A stretch of 64,000 nucleotides of DNA from Chrysogorgia sp. JL179-B06 (lineage: Eukaryota; Cnidaria; Anthozoa; Scleralcyonacea; Chrysogorgiidae), in contig JAYKKM010000049.1 in assembly GCA_035772405.1 (NCBI GenBank), forward strand, positions 2,896,001-2,960,000, written 5' to 3'. The position numbers and the translations under genes are program-made. Numbering within the stretch: the first letter of the stretch is position 1; every line of letters begins with the position of its first letter. Shown here one piece after another: positions 53,583 to 63,681 of the stretch. Under the pieces are notes generated by a model, which was not told the DNA's origin, ran no database searches, and was given only the letters and a program-made list of their open reading frames with translations.

Positions 53583-53725
53583 CAAACACTCGTTTGTCGT
53601 GTTTCATCAGGGGACTCCAAACACTCGAAAACGATAAAAACCTCGGGCTACGCCCTCGGTTTTCATTTGTTTTCTCGTGTTTGGAACCCCTGATGAAACA
53701 CTCAAACTCGTGTTTGATCTATTAC
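53583..53725. repeat. Palindromic foldback
   Basis: ATCAAACACTCGTTTGTCGT and GTTTCATCAGGGGACTCCAA at the left, mirrored at 53665-53725. The centre CCTCGGGCTACGCCCTCGG relates it to 1215-1390 and 4062-4256. Confidence 0.75.
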
Positions 53726-53829
53726 ATCTCAACCCCAAGGTATTTATTATGTCAGTTCTCGTTTAAGAGGTTTTTGATCAACTAGTATTTGAAAGGAATA
53801 CTCAAGATTTCTTATTTTATTATGGCCAG

Positions 53830-54530
53830 CTAATATCATATATTTTGTTTTAATAACATTTAAGCTTAGTTTATTAGCTATTAACCAAGTATGTATTTCA
53901 CGTAGATCGTGATTCATTTGTTGCTCTAAGATTCTCTCATTTGCATTTGCAATAGTTAAACTGGTATCATCTGCATACAGTACATACGTACTTTAGAGTT
54001 AAGATCACAAGCGGGCAGATCATTTATGTAAATGATGAAAAGCAAAGGCCCAAGGATAGATCCTTGGGGAATTCCGCATTCAATTCCACGACTATCTGAC
54101 AGTATACCATGCACAAAAAGCAAACCATTTTAGGCTAATTTCATTGACACCATATAACTTCAGTTTTACAAGTAAAATATCATGGTCCATGGTGTCAAAT
54201 GCTTTTTTGAGATCTAAGAAAATAACTCCATTTAGAAGGCCTTTATCCATATTATTAAACCATTCATTTGTGGCGTCTAGCAAGGCCGTCGTCGTGGAAT
54301 GCAGTGGTCTGAATCCAGATTGCGAATCTGTAAGCAGACTGTGTTCCGTCAGATAGTCATATAATTGATTAAAAATTATCCTTTCGATAATCTTAGTGAT
54401 GGCTGGCAAAATAGAAATAGGTCGATAGTTATCAGGAATGCATTTCTCATCAGCCTTAAAAATTGGTATAACTTTGGCAATTTTCCAATCCTTTGGGAAA
54501 ATGCCAGTTTGAAATGAGAGATTAAATATA
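53830..54530 (-). pseudogene. Non-LTR RT core
   Basis: 'FQTGIFPKDWKIAKVIPIFK', 'NYRPISILPAITKIIERI', 'SQSGFRPLHSTTTALLDATN', 'GVIFLDLKKAFDTMDHDILL', then 'CGIPQGSILGPLLFIIYIND'. The catalytic YADD box is spoiled: at about 53985 a 5-bp duplication (TGTACTGTATGCAGATGAT) shifts the frame exactly in front of A-D-D. Later 'ANKLSLNVIKTKYMIL'. Confidence 0.85.
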
Positions 54531-54557
54531 AAAGTACATCTCTTACTTTTATATTTA

Positions 54558-55432
54558 AAGGAGCAGTATCATCAGTAGCGCATGCGCGAGATTCGCATCA
54601 AAACTTGAAAAGACAGCCCAACTTTTCAAGTTTGTAAAAATTCAAAATGGCGTCGCTGAGTTGTGAGATTCACGGAGGAAAAAGGGACAATTCGGGGGAG
54701 AAAGATGTTTGAAAGCAAGAAGGATTGGTGAGAGGGCCACAAGCGAATTATATTTGAAAAATAATAGCCAAATACGCAGCCGGTTACGAGGGAAACGGTT
54801 CTGATAGCATGTTCGCTAGCATGTCAACAATGTATTATGACTATCAATTAGCAAGCATCATAACAATGATGTCTTTATATTATATAATATATATATATAT
54901 GGTATACATTGTATTGGTAGTTATAGAAACATGTCAGTCTGACCGTCTGTATTCCATGTTGTTAATTTGTTCATATCTGCAACCTAATTCAATATAAACG
55001 CTCGGTCGTACAGCTCAAGTGATTTTCTTCGGTGTCAAAGACAAAATCCGTCGGCCGGTTTCACTTTTTCCCGAACTGGGATTATCTTGTACTCCCTATA
55101 ATTGATACTGCAATCCATAATCCTGAAACTGTTACTGATAAAATACGCACAAATTCAGTACATCGCATTGAACAGTCTACATATTTTCTTCCTTTACATG
55201 GACATCCTCTCGTGCTATTCTCCTTACGTCGAGTGCTGCACGAACTCTTGTATTTCATGAAGATGTTTCCTTCATTAGCGAAGAGGTTACAGTGAACAAT
55301 AGACATCGTAAATATTCAGTTTTGTCCCACTTACAGTGAAATCCATAATGGCGGAAGACAAAGTCTCAGTGGTCGTCATGACGACCAAGGAAAAACTCGC
55401 GCATGCGCTCCTCATGATACTGCCCCTTTAAC
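54558..55432. mobile_element. 875-bp MITE inserted in the RT
   Basis: The left end TTTAAAGGAGCAGTATCATC then AGTAGCGCATGCGCGAG. The right end in reverse complement TTAAAGGGGCAGTATCATGA then GGAGCGCATGCGCGAG. Interior without recognised coding sequence. Confidence 0.75.
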
Positions 55433-55518
55433 CTCTCATTTCAAACTGGCATTTTCCCAAAGGATTGGAAAATTGCCAAAGTTATACCAATTTTTAAGGC
55501 TGATGAGAAATGCATTAT
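55433..55518 (+). repeat. Inverted duplicate of an RT segment
   Basis: Plus strand reads 'NLSFQTGIFPKDWKIAKVIP' and 'IFKADEKCI', almost identical to minus-strand bases 54437-54525. The two copies face each other across the MITE. Confidence 0.85.
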
Positions 55519-55530
55519 CTAGCTATTAGA

Positions 55531-56545
55531 CCTGCCTCCTCCGCAGGCTCTTAATCGGGAGTGGGCAGGCGGAGCGGCGCAGGCTAGCAATAGAGTGCCA
55601 GCAATGGTTGATGGGAAGGTGATAAAAACAAGGGTTGATGGGAAGGCGATAAATGAGAATTTTAGAGCCTGCGAAATCGTGTGTCGAAACAATGCAAATT
55701 TGATCGAAACATTGCAAATTGGCTTTGGAAATGGCGAAGACGCGAAGTCGCTTGACAAACTTGCAGCTAGAGACGGGAAATACGCCGATGCCATATTGGT
55801 CTATATAAATAGCTCTTTGTAGGTGAAAACCGCGTGTGATTATCGTATTCGAGTATTAAATAACAGCGCACGAGTGTTTATATTAAACGGCGATATACCG
55901 CCGAGTGTTTTACCAGCTTCTCGAGTGCCGTTATAACGGCATATATTGTATTTGATAATCGATATATACCGGCACTGTAAAGGTGGAAATCATTCAAACT
56001 CAGGTACGTCGGTAGTAATAGCACATAGCAACATAATATAATATAATACATCAGTCATCACCCACCCTTGTTTACAGCTTTTATGACAACGTTACGCCTC
56101 CATAGTTATGCAATTTAAACTATATTTTGTCAGTGTTTGACCTGGAATAATTTACTATATCCTACATATTTCCTCTACAAAGCATATTAATATTCATATA
56201 AAGCAAAAGTGTACTGGTATTTTGGCAATTATAGCGCGTATATGTTCACGCGAATAATTTAAAAATTGTCATCGAACTATAGTATTTTACCTATAAATCT
56301 TTAATTTAAACGCCGACAAGTATTTTATATTGTCAGACCAATATTGCGTTGGTGCAATTCCTGTCTCTATCTGCAAATCCCATTCGTTGATCTCTATATA
56401 GAGATTACTCAAATTAGTGGCCATTACAGAGAGCAGGATTTCCCAGTCGCTTCTCGCTCTCTCCCCTTCCCGTCGTTCCTCGCGCGCCTTCCTCTCAAAT
56501 TTCCGGGCTCTCGTAATTTGTATGCGAGCGACTGGGGGACGAGGC
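55531..56545. mobile_element. Insertion of about 1 kb flanked by 10-bp direct repeats
   Basis: AGCTATTAGA occurs at 55521-55530 and 56546-56555. The left end reads CCTGCCTCCTCCGCAGGCTC, the right end in reverse complement GCCTCGTCCCCCAGTCGC. The ends are only loosely similar, so it may be two ends of different elements. The interior includes CGAGTGTTT-type foldback words (55845-55960). Confidence 0.45.
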
Positions 56546-56579
56546 AGCTATTAGACTATTATCGAGCCAGCCTCCTTTA

Positions 56580-57440
56580 ACAACCTAGCAGAAATTCCAT
56601 CTAGGCCACATGCTTTATTAATTGGTAAGGCCTTTAGAAGTTTATCGACTTCCATGATAGATGTTTCCTTAATACTAAATGCATGATCTGTTTGGAGTTA
56701 TGTAATCTGAGAACTGCCTCGTTGGTGAGGGAAGTTCGGAGGCTAATTTAGGTCCGATTTGCGTAAAATGAGAATTTAATGCACCACTGATCTCTACAGG
56801 AGAAGTATGATTCTTATTATCAAAAATAATATTTTTAATATTTACTGTATTATTGCCATTACCCAATAGAGTCTTAAATTCACTTTAAAATATGCGTTGT
56901 AATATTCCATTTTGGCAGTCTTAACACCATGATTAACTTTGTTTTTAAAATGTTTATAATTCTTCCAACTCTCTGAGGTATTAACCATACATGCTGTTCT
57001 CTTCAATCGATTTTTTAACTCTGGCGTTAACCAGGGAGCTGGTCGAACACGTACTCTTTTTCGTCTTAAAGGGGCATGTTGGTTACACACAGAGAGAAAG
57101 GTTTCTTTCCAAATACGCCATGCAGAATTTGGATCATTACAATGCTGCTCAATACTTTCCCATGAGATCAATCCGAGATCTTGTTTAAAAATATTACAAT
57201 CAAAATTTTTAAACTGTCTAGATTGAATTTCTTTCTGATTATGCTTAAATGAAGGCAATTTTCTCATAGCATATATTAAATTATGATCACTAATTCCTAT
57301 CTCTATAAACCACAATGGGAAAATTTTGAAACATCATTTGTAAGGAAAAGATCTATTGTACTTGATGTCTCTTTAGTTATTCTTGTTGGTTCTTTTATAA
57401 GTTGTTGATATTGACATCACCAGAAATTTGGGACATTTGC
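56580..57440 (-). pseudogene. Non-LTR endonuclease end and linker
   Basis: About 57400-57300 reads 'TRITKETSSTIDLFLTNDVS' and then from 57315 'IGISDHNLIYAMRKLPSF', the endonuclease C-terminal SDH motif. Linker: 'PLRRKRVRVRPAPWLTPELK' and 'YKHFKNKVNHGVKTAKMEYY'. RT start: 'SGALNSHFTQIGPKLASELP', 'MEVDKLLKALPINKACGLDG' at 56660-56590. Upstream endonuclease motifs are missing (5' truncation at about 57440). Confidence 0.8.
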
Positions 57441-58327
57441 GCCGCCGTTCCCAATCAGCGGTAATTCACCTAACACTATAATTTCGCACTCACAGTCACA
57501 CTCGGCAGTCGGCTTCACGCTTGTACCGTCTTATCGTCAGTCTAGCAACTGACGCTTCCTTCCCGATGTACTTTTGTAAGCCAATCTTACATAACTAGAT
57601 TTTCGACGCAATAATTCATCGATGCGCACACAATTTCTCTTTAAAACAAACCATCGATCGACTACGGTTAAATTAAGGAAATCAATGTATTCATATTTTG
57701 ACCGGAAGTACCTTGAAGAAAGTTGTTCCACATGAGCAGTATAAAGGCCATGGAATCTCCACACAAAACAATATTTCGTTTTCTAAAGTAGCTTGTCTCC
57801 TCACATATTCAAGGGAGCATTCGATGCTTATTTTCAATTGTAATCACTAAGAATATCAGACATGTTGTCGTCTTTCCGCGCGTATTGCGTAATATTTGCG
57901 CGCAAGGCTTGCATATATTTTTAATATTTTGGCTTTTGAATTTCGCGCGTGGTCACGCGATTTTGCTAGATAAATGACAGGAAATTGCCTGGGAACTACT
58001 TTTGAAATCAACAAGCCTTCCCCGCTTCAAGTTCAACAAGAAACATGGCTGTTTGTGAGCGTACAAGTCTTCATTTGCTTGCGCGTCTCTTAGTTGAAAC
58101 CGAAGACTACAGCTCGGATACCCCCTGTAGGCTACCGTCTAAAAACTGCAAAATGAAGAAAGTTCAAGCGATTTTCGAAGTACTTTGCTGGGGACAGATC
58201 AGTATCTTTATGTGCTCTCAAAGTAGACTGACGCTCGCTGAATGCAGCGCGAACTGCGCACTTCGCATCGTCCGTAACGTTCTTGGTCAATTTGGCCAAT
58301 TTCTAGCACAGGTTTACAAAGATTACT
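57441..58327. other. Intergenic, CpG-richer stretch upstream of a candidate exon
   Basis: GCGCG-rich words at 57877-57960 stand out from the AT-rich background. A 96-codon plus frame from ATG at 58045 (good context AAACATGG) reads MAVCERTSLHLLARLLVETE but shows no domain. It could be 5' UTR of the next candidate exon. Confidence 0.35.
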
Positions 58328-58397
58328 ATGGCTAACATGGATAGTGGCGAATTTGTCGCAAAAATAAAACGCGCTAGCGAAGTACCTAGAGTTGAAG
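58328..58397 (+). CDS. Candidate first coding exon (short)
   Basis: ATG at 58328 gives MANMDSGEFVAKIKRASEVP then RVE, ending at a good donor, GAAG|GTAAGC (phase 1). The DNA upstream is CpG-richer than its surroundings. No downstream exon was recognised within the window and the protein is not identified, so this may be chance. Confidence 0.25.
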
Positions 58398-58705
58398 GTA
58401 AGCGAGTGTTTTTGAGTTATAACTGTTGCTTAGTCCATGTTGAAGTCAGATCCAGGCGCGGATTTAGAAGTTAGTCGCATAAATTAGATTTAGAATTTGC
58501 AATTCAAAATACCTGTGAATAACAATCCTATTGGATAGGTTGTTGTTCTGAATTATTCTTAAGAAAAGCATAACCAATAGGGTTGTTCATGGAGTGTCTA
58601 ATTTATGCGACTAACTTCTAAATCCGCGCCTGGTCAGATCGAACTGCGCCAACCAGAAATATATTACAGTTTAAGCAAAATTTGAATTATTACGTGTTCT
58701 CTATA

Positions 58706-60184
58706 TTATTTACTGTTGAGAATCGCTGCCATAATGGTCATTAATGCGCACGCGCGCCACCATCTTGTCCCAAATTTCTGGCAATGAAGTGTATTACATA
58801 TTGAGAGCAATCGCGATGTGTGATGATCAGGAGGACTGGCTCCTATATTACAATTAATATCACCTATAATGTTAATTAATTGTTGATAGCGTTGCTTCTG
58901 GCAGTCTCTATAGTCGTTTATCTGAGCAGTAAGAGAGTCATTCAGCTGTGCTTCAGATTCTGTACAACGATTCTGTGAAGTTATCGGTATCTCGCTATCA
59001 GCATCGGAGACATATTCCACTTCCAAAACATTGAAACGATTTCTATATGGGATTTCGATCTTTCTTGTATCCTCGCTATGGTTTCGATCTTTCCTGTTTC
59101 CTCGCTGGCTTTTTTCAGTTTGTTGATCTTTCGGCTGATTAGATCTGCCAGTTTTCTTTATGCATGTATTGTTGTTTTGCATGTCTGTCGAATAATGCAT
59201 TGTAGTTGAACAATGTTCTGCTGACGTTTGTTTCTCGTTTTGCATAAGTATGCACAATGCAAGCCTGAGTGAGTCCCTTTCGTTTTCTGCTGACGTTGAT
59301 CGATTCTCAAGGGAGCATATGGTTTCTTCTTGTTGATTAACTTTTTCTTTTAAGGACAAAAGAGATTCTTTTTCTTCCTCTAATCTTGTAACTTTATCCT
59401 CGAGGGAACAAATTATTTTGTTTAAGTCTCTATAAACTTCTTCGTTCCTATTTCTGACAAGAAGATGAATATTTTCTTCAATTAATGTAGATTTTTCTTT
59501 CTCAGCCAGAAGCTCGCTTTTAAGGCGACTTGTTTCATCATTCTCAACAGAAGAATGAATGACTTCTGAATTTTCTTTACATTCAAGCCGTTTCTGAAGA
59601 ATTACAAGGTCTAGTTTGACTTCTTCTATTTCTGTAGCAAGGGTCCTACACAAGCAACTAGAAGCAGCAACCCTTAATAATGACGAAGAGCTTCTCACCA
59701 AGGAGTCTTCGTTATATTTTTCAGCAGGCCCGCCGGTGTTAAAATCATCTTCCTTCCCGGTCTTCTTGAATTCATCTTCCTTCTCCGTCGTCTTGAAATA
59801 TAAATCTTCCTGTCCGCTCAACTCATTGTTCGATGATTTCTCATCAGATGGCTTTGTCTCAGCTGGACCCGACGATTGGCAAAGGTCGATAAGCTTTTCT
59901 TTTACGTAGATTCCGTCGTTACCCTGAAATAGCAATGTTTTTTGTTTCTTGCTATACCATGTTATGCTCAGCTTGGCGTTATTACTTTTAAACTGCTTCG
60001 AGCATCCTCCCGGGGACGACCATTTCCCTCGAAGTTTAAGCGAGTCTTTGATAAATTTCTTCAAAGAATCATAATCACTGATCCATTTTAGTTTTCCATC
60101 GTAGTTCAAATCGCCTATTATTTCAAGGCAAACTTCGTTTACGTTGAATGTTGACTGATCAAATATATTAGGATCAGAATTCAA
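58706..60184 (-). CDS. Coiled-coil protein, probable ORF1 of a non-LTR retrotransposon
   Basis: A long intact frame of 492 codons. The N-terminal part (residues about 30-100) holds KWSSPGGCSKQFKSNNAKLS then ITWYSKKQKTLLFQG. It is followed by an acidic, Ser/Lys-rich linker, then a long predicted coiled coil (about 185-320, heptads of L/I with E/K). The tail is basic, with RGNRKDRNHSEDTRK and the phrase YRNRFNVLEVE, as in many CR1/L2 ORF1 proteins of invertebrates. ORF1 proteins bind RNA and act as chaperones in the retrotransposition particle. No endonuclease/RT follows downstream on this strand, so the element is incomplete or this is a related orphan. The last 60 residues look like out-of-frame read-through. 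Identification is by overall architecture. Confidence 0.5.
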   Translation of the reverse strand: MNSDPNIFDQSTFNVNEVCLEIIGDLNYDGKLKWISDYDSLKKFIKDSLKLRGKWSSPGGCSKQFKSNNAKLSITWYSKKQKTLLFQGNDGIYVKEKLIDLCQSSGPAETKPSDEKSSNNELSGQEDLYFKTTEKEDEFKKTGKEDDFNTGGPAEKYNEDSLVRSSSSLLRVAASSCLCRTLATEIEEVKLDLVILQKRLECKENSEVIHSSVENDETSRLKSELLAEKEKSTLIEENIHLLVRNRNEEVYRDLNKIICSLEDKVTRLEEEKESLLSLKEKVNQQEETICSLENRSTSAENERDSLRLALCILMQNEKQTSAEHCSTTMHYSTDMQNNNTCIKKTGRSNQPKDQQTEKSQRGNRKDRNHSEDTRKIEIPYRNRFNVLEVEYVSDADSEIPITSQNRCTESEAQLNDSLTAQINDYRDCQKQRYQQLINIIGDINCNIGASPPDHHTSRLLSICNTLHCQKFGTRWWRACALMTIMAAILNSK

Positions 60185-60189
60185 AATTT

Positions 60190-60815
60190 CTATAGAGGCT
60201 GCAGCTCCTTAATTTAACTAAACTTAACCTATGACTAACTAAAGGAAATCCCTAAAATGAAAAATGTATAAAGTATATAAAATGTATGTATATACACAGT
60301 ACAATGTACCATTCTTAGTTACATCTGGAACGTTTCAGCACAATCTAGCCGCTATCTCCAAAAATATCCTCATTTTTAGGATTTGAATGAGTAGATAACG
60401 TCATCAGGTATCTCATTTACAGCTTTTAAAAACTTAAATATATATTGACAAAGTATATTGACAAAGTAAGACCGCTATTCTTGCTTATTTCGAATGCACT
60501 TCTAGATAAAGCCCAAATTGGGATAAATGATTTTTGTGTCTTAATATTTCGCCTTTAAATATGTATGACGAGAGAAGTGCTTTATAAACGGTAGGAATGT
60601 CAATATGGTGATTGTCAAAAATAGCTTTAAATATTTTAAAAACAATATTAGGAAAAGATATTTAACTCTCCTACAAGGAAATTGTTCCAATTACTATATA
60701 CTTATTGTAAATAGGACACCTCAGACTTCTAAATTTAGGTAACTTAGGAATTCCTTTATGCTTGGAATTTTACTCTTTTATTATACCATGTAAACATTTT
60801 AGATAGGGGTATTAC
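60190..60815. other. No gene seen
   Basis: AT-rich sequence upstream (5') of the ORF1-like frame. No element ends recognised. Confidence 0.4.
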
Positions 60816-61188
60816 CAGCCTCCTAGTTAATTGGATTGTAACCGACCCCAAAACAACAAAGGTTTTAACCCAACCCTAACCCCCAGCCTAACGAGTTTTC
60901 TAACCCGACTGTATTTTATAAAGTCTTTTATAAATAGCTATTAAACGTTTTCTTTAAAAAGCGGATAATCATGCCCAAAAATATAATTTTCGTAATACGC
61001 ACGCTATCTTGTAAACAAAACACGAACATTCGGCTGTCTTCGACGAACGTTTTCTTGAGAAATAATCAACTCCCAAAGCTACAATATATATTAAAACAAA
61101 GATAAATTATCTGTTTACAATATGCGTACATCTTATCCGGCTAGCGAATGTAGTTTTCTTAAAGAGAGCGGATAATCGAACATATCGT

Positions 61189-61190
<2 letters not shown>
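60816..61190. repeat. Copy of the interior of the 35962-36640 element
   Basis: AGCCTCCTAGTTAATTGGAT then TGTAACCGACCCCAAAACAA ... CTGTCTTCGACGAACGTTTT ... GAGCGGATAATCGAACATAT parallel 36068-36480. It ends directly at the TA tract. Confidence 0.85.
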
Positions 61191-61595
<405 letters not shown>

Positions 61596-61602
61596 GTGTA
61601 GG

Positions 61603-61728
61603 TTTTGGTCTACGAAATGCAAAGAGTGCTCAACAACATATAGTTAGAGCAAATAATAGATTTTCGCTTACCCTCAAAACTGGTCTGCTACAACTTGTTT
61701 CATCTGTAAAAGAATCTTCAGGCAGTGA

Positions 61729-61730
<2 letters not shown>
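61603..61730. repeat. TA-bounded repeat, copy of 39463-39600
   Basis: GTAGGTTTTGGTCTACGAAA ... ACAACTTGTTTCATCTGTAA as at 39463, then ATCTTCAGGCAGTGA, the inverse of the loop word TCACTGCCTGAAGAT at 39577-39594. Confidence 0.85.

Positions 61731-61770
<40 letters not shown>
61731..61770. repeat. (TA)n microsatellite
   Basis: TA run between the previous repeat and the SINE array. Confidence 0.95.
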
Positions 61771-61773
<3 letters not shown>

Positions 61774-61861
61774 AGGATTTATGGTGAAGGAAAATTTCGA
61801 GTGTTGGAATACATACATTTTAAGACCAAACCGGGACCAGTTGCGAAAAATGCAACTTAGC

Positions 61862-61935
61862 GGCCTTCCGGTAGGAATTGAACCCGCGACTCTGCGATTG
61901 CTAGTGCAGCGCTCTGACCACTGAGCTACGGAAGC
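61862..61935 (-). repeat. tRNA-like head of SINE unit, copy 1
   Basis: Box A TAGCTCAGTGGTCAGAGC, box B GGGTTCAATTCC, acceptor-like GGCTTCC with GGAAGGC. A seven-base loop CTAGCAA would give anticodon AGC, but the anticodon stem pairs poorly (CTGCA with TCGCA). So I call a SINE head and not a functional tRNA-Ala gene. Confidence 0.7.
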
Positions 61936-62137
61936 CGTTGCCGAGAGCCTAGTCACGAATTCTGTATATATGGTGGTAATGCCGGGATAAGATTCTGGGT
62001 ATATTATTGGTAATATTTGGCATTTCACTCGATCAAACTACATGTTGAAAGGATTTATGGTGAAGGAAAATTTCGAGTGTTGGAATACATACATTTTAAG
62101 ACCAAACCGGGACCAGTTGCGAAAAATGCAACTTAGC

Positions 62138-62212
62138 GGCCTTCCGGTAGGAATTGAACCCGCGACTCTGCGATTGCTAGTGCAGCGCTCTGACCACTGA
62201 GCTACGGAAGCC
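62138..62212 (-). repeat. tRNA-like head of SINE unit, copy 2
   Basis: Same sequence as copy 1 with both promoter boxes. Confidence 0.7.
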
Positions 62213-62414
62213 GTTGCCGAGAGCCTAGTCACGAATTCTGTATATATGGTGGTAATGCCGGGATAAGATTCTGGGTATATTATTGGTAATATTTGGCATT
62301 TCACTCGATCAAACTACATGTTGAAAGGATTTATGGTGAAGGAAAATTTCGAGTGTTGGAATACATACATTTTAAGACCAAACCGGGACCAGTTGCGAAA
62401 AAATGCAACTTAGC

Positions 62415-62488
62415 GGCCTTCCGGTAGGAATTGAACCCGCGACTCTGCGATTGCTAGTGCAGCGCTCTGACCACTGAGCTACGGAAGA
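62415..62488 (-). repeat. tRNA-like head of SINE unit, copy 3 (end of array arm)
   Basis: Same head; the unit is cut at CTACGGAAG, where the inverted copy starts. Confidence 0.7.
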
Positions 62489-62729
62489 GCAATCGCAGAG
62501 TCGCGGGTTCAATTCCTACCGGAAGGCCGCTAAGTTGCATTTTTCGCAACTGGTCCCGGTTTGGTCTTAAAATGTATGTATTCCAACACTCGAAATTTTC
62601 CTTCACCATAAATCCTTTCAACATGTAGTTTGATCGAGTGAAATGCCAAATATTACCAATAATATACCCAGAATCTTATCCCGGCATTACCACCATATAT
62701 ACAGAATTCGTGACTAGGCTCTCGGCAAC

Positions 62730-62804
62730 GGCTTCCGTAGCTCAGTGGTCAGAGCGCTGCACTAGCAATCGCAGAGTCGCGGGTTCAATTCCTACCGGAA
62801 GGCC
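62730..62804 (+). repeat. tRNA-like head of SINE unit, inverted full copy
   Basis: Plus-strand copy with box A and box B intact. A partial head (from AGCAATCGCAGAG) precedes it at 62488-62528. Confidence 0.7.
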
Positions 62805-62932
62805 GCTAAGTTGCATTTTTCGCAACTGGTCCCGGTTTGGTCTTAAAATGTATGTATTCCAACACTCGAAATTTTCCTTCACCATAAATCCTTTCAACAT
62901 GTAGTTTGATCGAGTGAAATGCCAAATATTAC

Positions 62933-63098
<166 letters not shown>

Positions 63099-63099
63099 A

Positions 63100-63235
63100 G
63101 GCTACTTTCTACTTGTGACACCCTTTTGGCATATACATATAAGCCCTATTTATTTTATTTCATCTCGTCTTACTCTGATGAAGGGCTCCGCTCGAAACTC
63201 AGTATTTCGAAACTCAGTATTTCTCAATATATTAT
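63100..63235 (+). repeat. Third copy of the 17455-17852 hammerhead-like repeat
   Basis: GGCTACTTTCTACTTGTGAC then ACCCTTTTGGCATATAC ... TACTCTGATGAAGGGCTCCG then CTCGAAACTCAG. The stem III CG has lost its G (GAAACUC), so the ribozyme-like fold is broken. It begins directly after TA repeat. Confidence 0.8.
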
Positions 63236-63681
63236 ATTAAAATAACAACTATTCAAATAACAACTTATCGAGACATCAAAACCCAGCGGTTTAAAATCGA
63301 TTCTGCGTGAACCAGAATTGAAAGACATATGCTGGAAAGATTTGTTTTGGCACAGCAGTCAACGGTAAAAATCCGATTACAATTACTTAGGCTGAAAGAA
63401 TAAAGAGGCATCCAAGAAAGAACGAGATAGATTAACTCGCCGTTACGTGTTAAAAAATCGGATTATTTTACTTTAGATAGGCAGCATCTCGTAATTTGTG
63501 GCCTAAAACTATTCTGGCTTCCCGCAGAGGTTCATTCACGAGGATAACAATGCGATTTTAAAACACAGTTAACTCCAGTGTTTTGGCCTTTTATCGAAAG
63601 ACCTTGGAGACCAACGATTGAGGTTAAAACAATCGTCAAACCGAACGCGTCTTACGAGTTATTTTAACTCCCCGCCGCGCT
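63236..63681. other. Possible 5' flank/UTR of the terminal gene
   Basis: Less AT-rich than the left neighbour and free of recognised repeats. No TATA box placed with confidence. Confidence 0.35.

Larger units (their letters stand above)
52791..57440 (-). mobile_element. CR1-like non-LTR retrotransposon, 5'-truncated, interrupted
   Basis: Minus strand: endonuclease end and linker (57440-56580), RT core (54530-53830) and RT tail (53380-52791), with AT-rich 3' UTR to about 52640. Insertions separate these parts: a TIR element at 55531-56545, an inverted copy of part of the RT (55433-55518), a MITE at 54558-55432 and foldback DNA at about 53385-53820. The protein belongs to a different lineage from the 12-16 kb element. 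Confidence 0.75.
61771..62932. repeat. tRNA-derived SINE units: tandem and head-to-head
   Basis: The unit is about 276 bp. Minus-oriented copies begin at about 61771, 62046 and 62324, the third cut at 62488. Then a partial and a full plus-oriented copy run to 62932. The last 440 bp is a nearly exact inverted repeat of 62046-62455. Each full unit contains a tRNA-like part. The identical 88-codon frames over these copies ('VAQWSERCTSNRRVAGSIPT') are translations of the tRNA-like part, not proteins. Confidence 0.9.

Noticed and set aside
58045..58335. 96-codon plus frame starting MAVCERTS
   Set aside because: Good start context but no recognisable domain or conservation evidence; left as possible 5' UTR of the candidate exon at 58328.
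61862..62804. tRNA-Ala genes
   Set aside because: Box A, box B and a possible AGC anticodon exist, but the anticodon stem does not pair well and the copies are embedded in a 276-bp repeat unit, so a SINE head is the better reading.
61630..62904. Three frames with the same 88-residue product
   Set aside because: They translate the tRNA-like SINE head. Identity reflects repeat copies and not a gene family.
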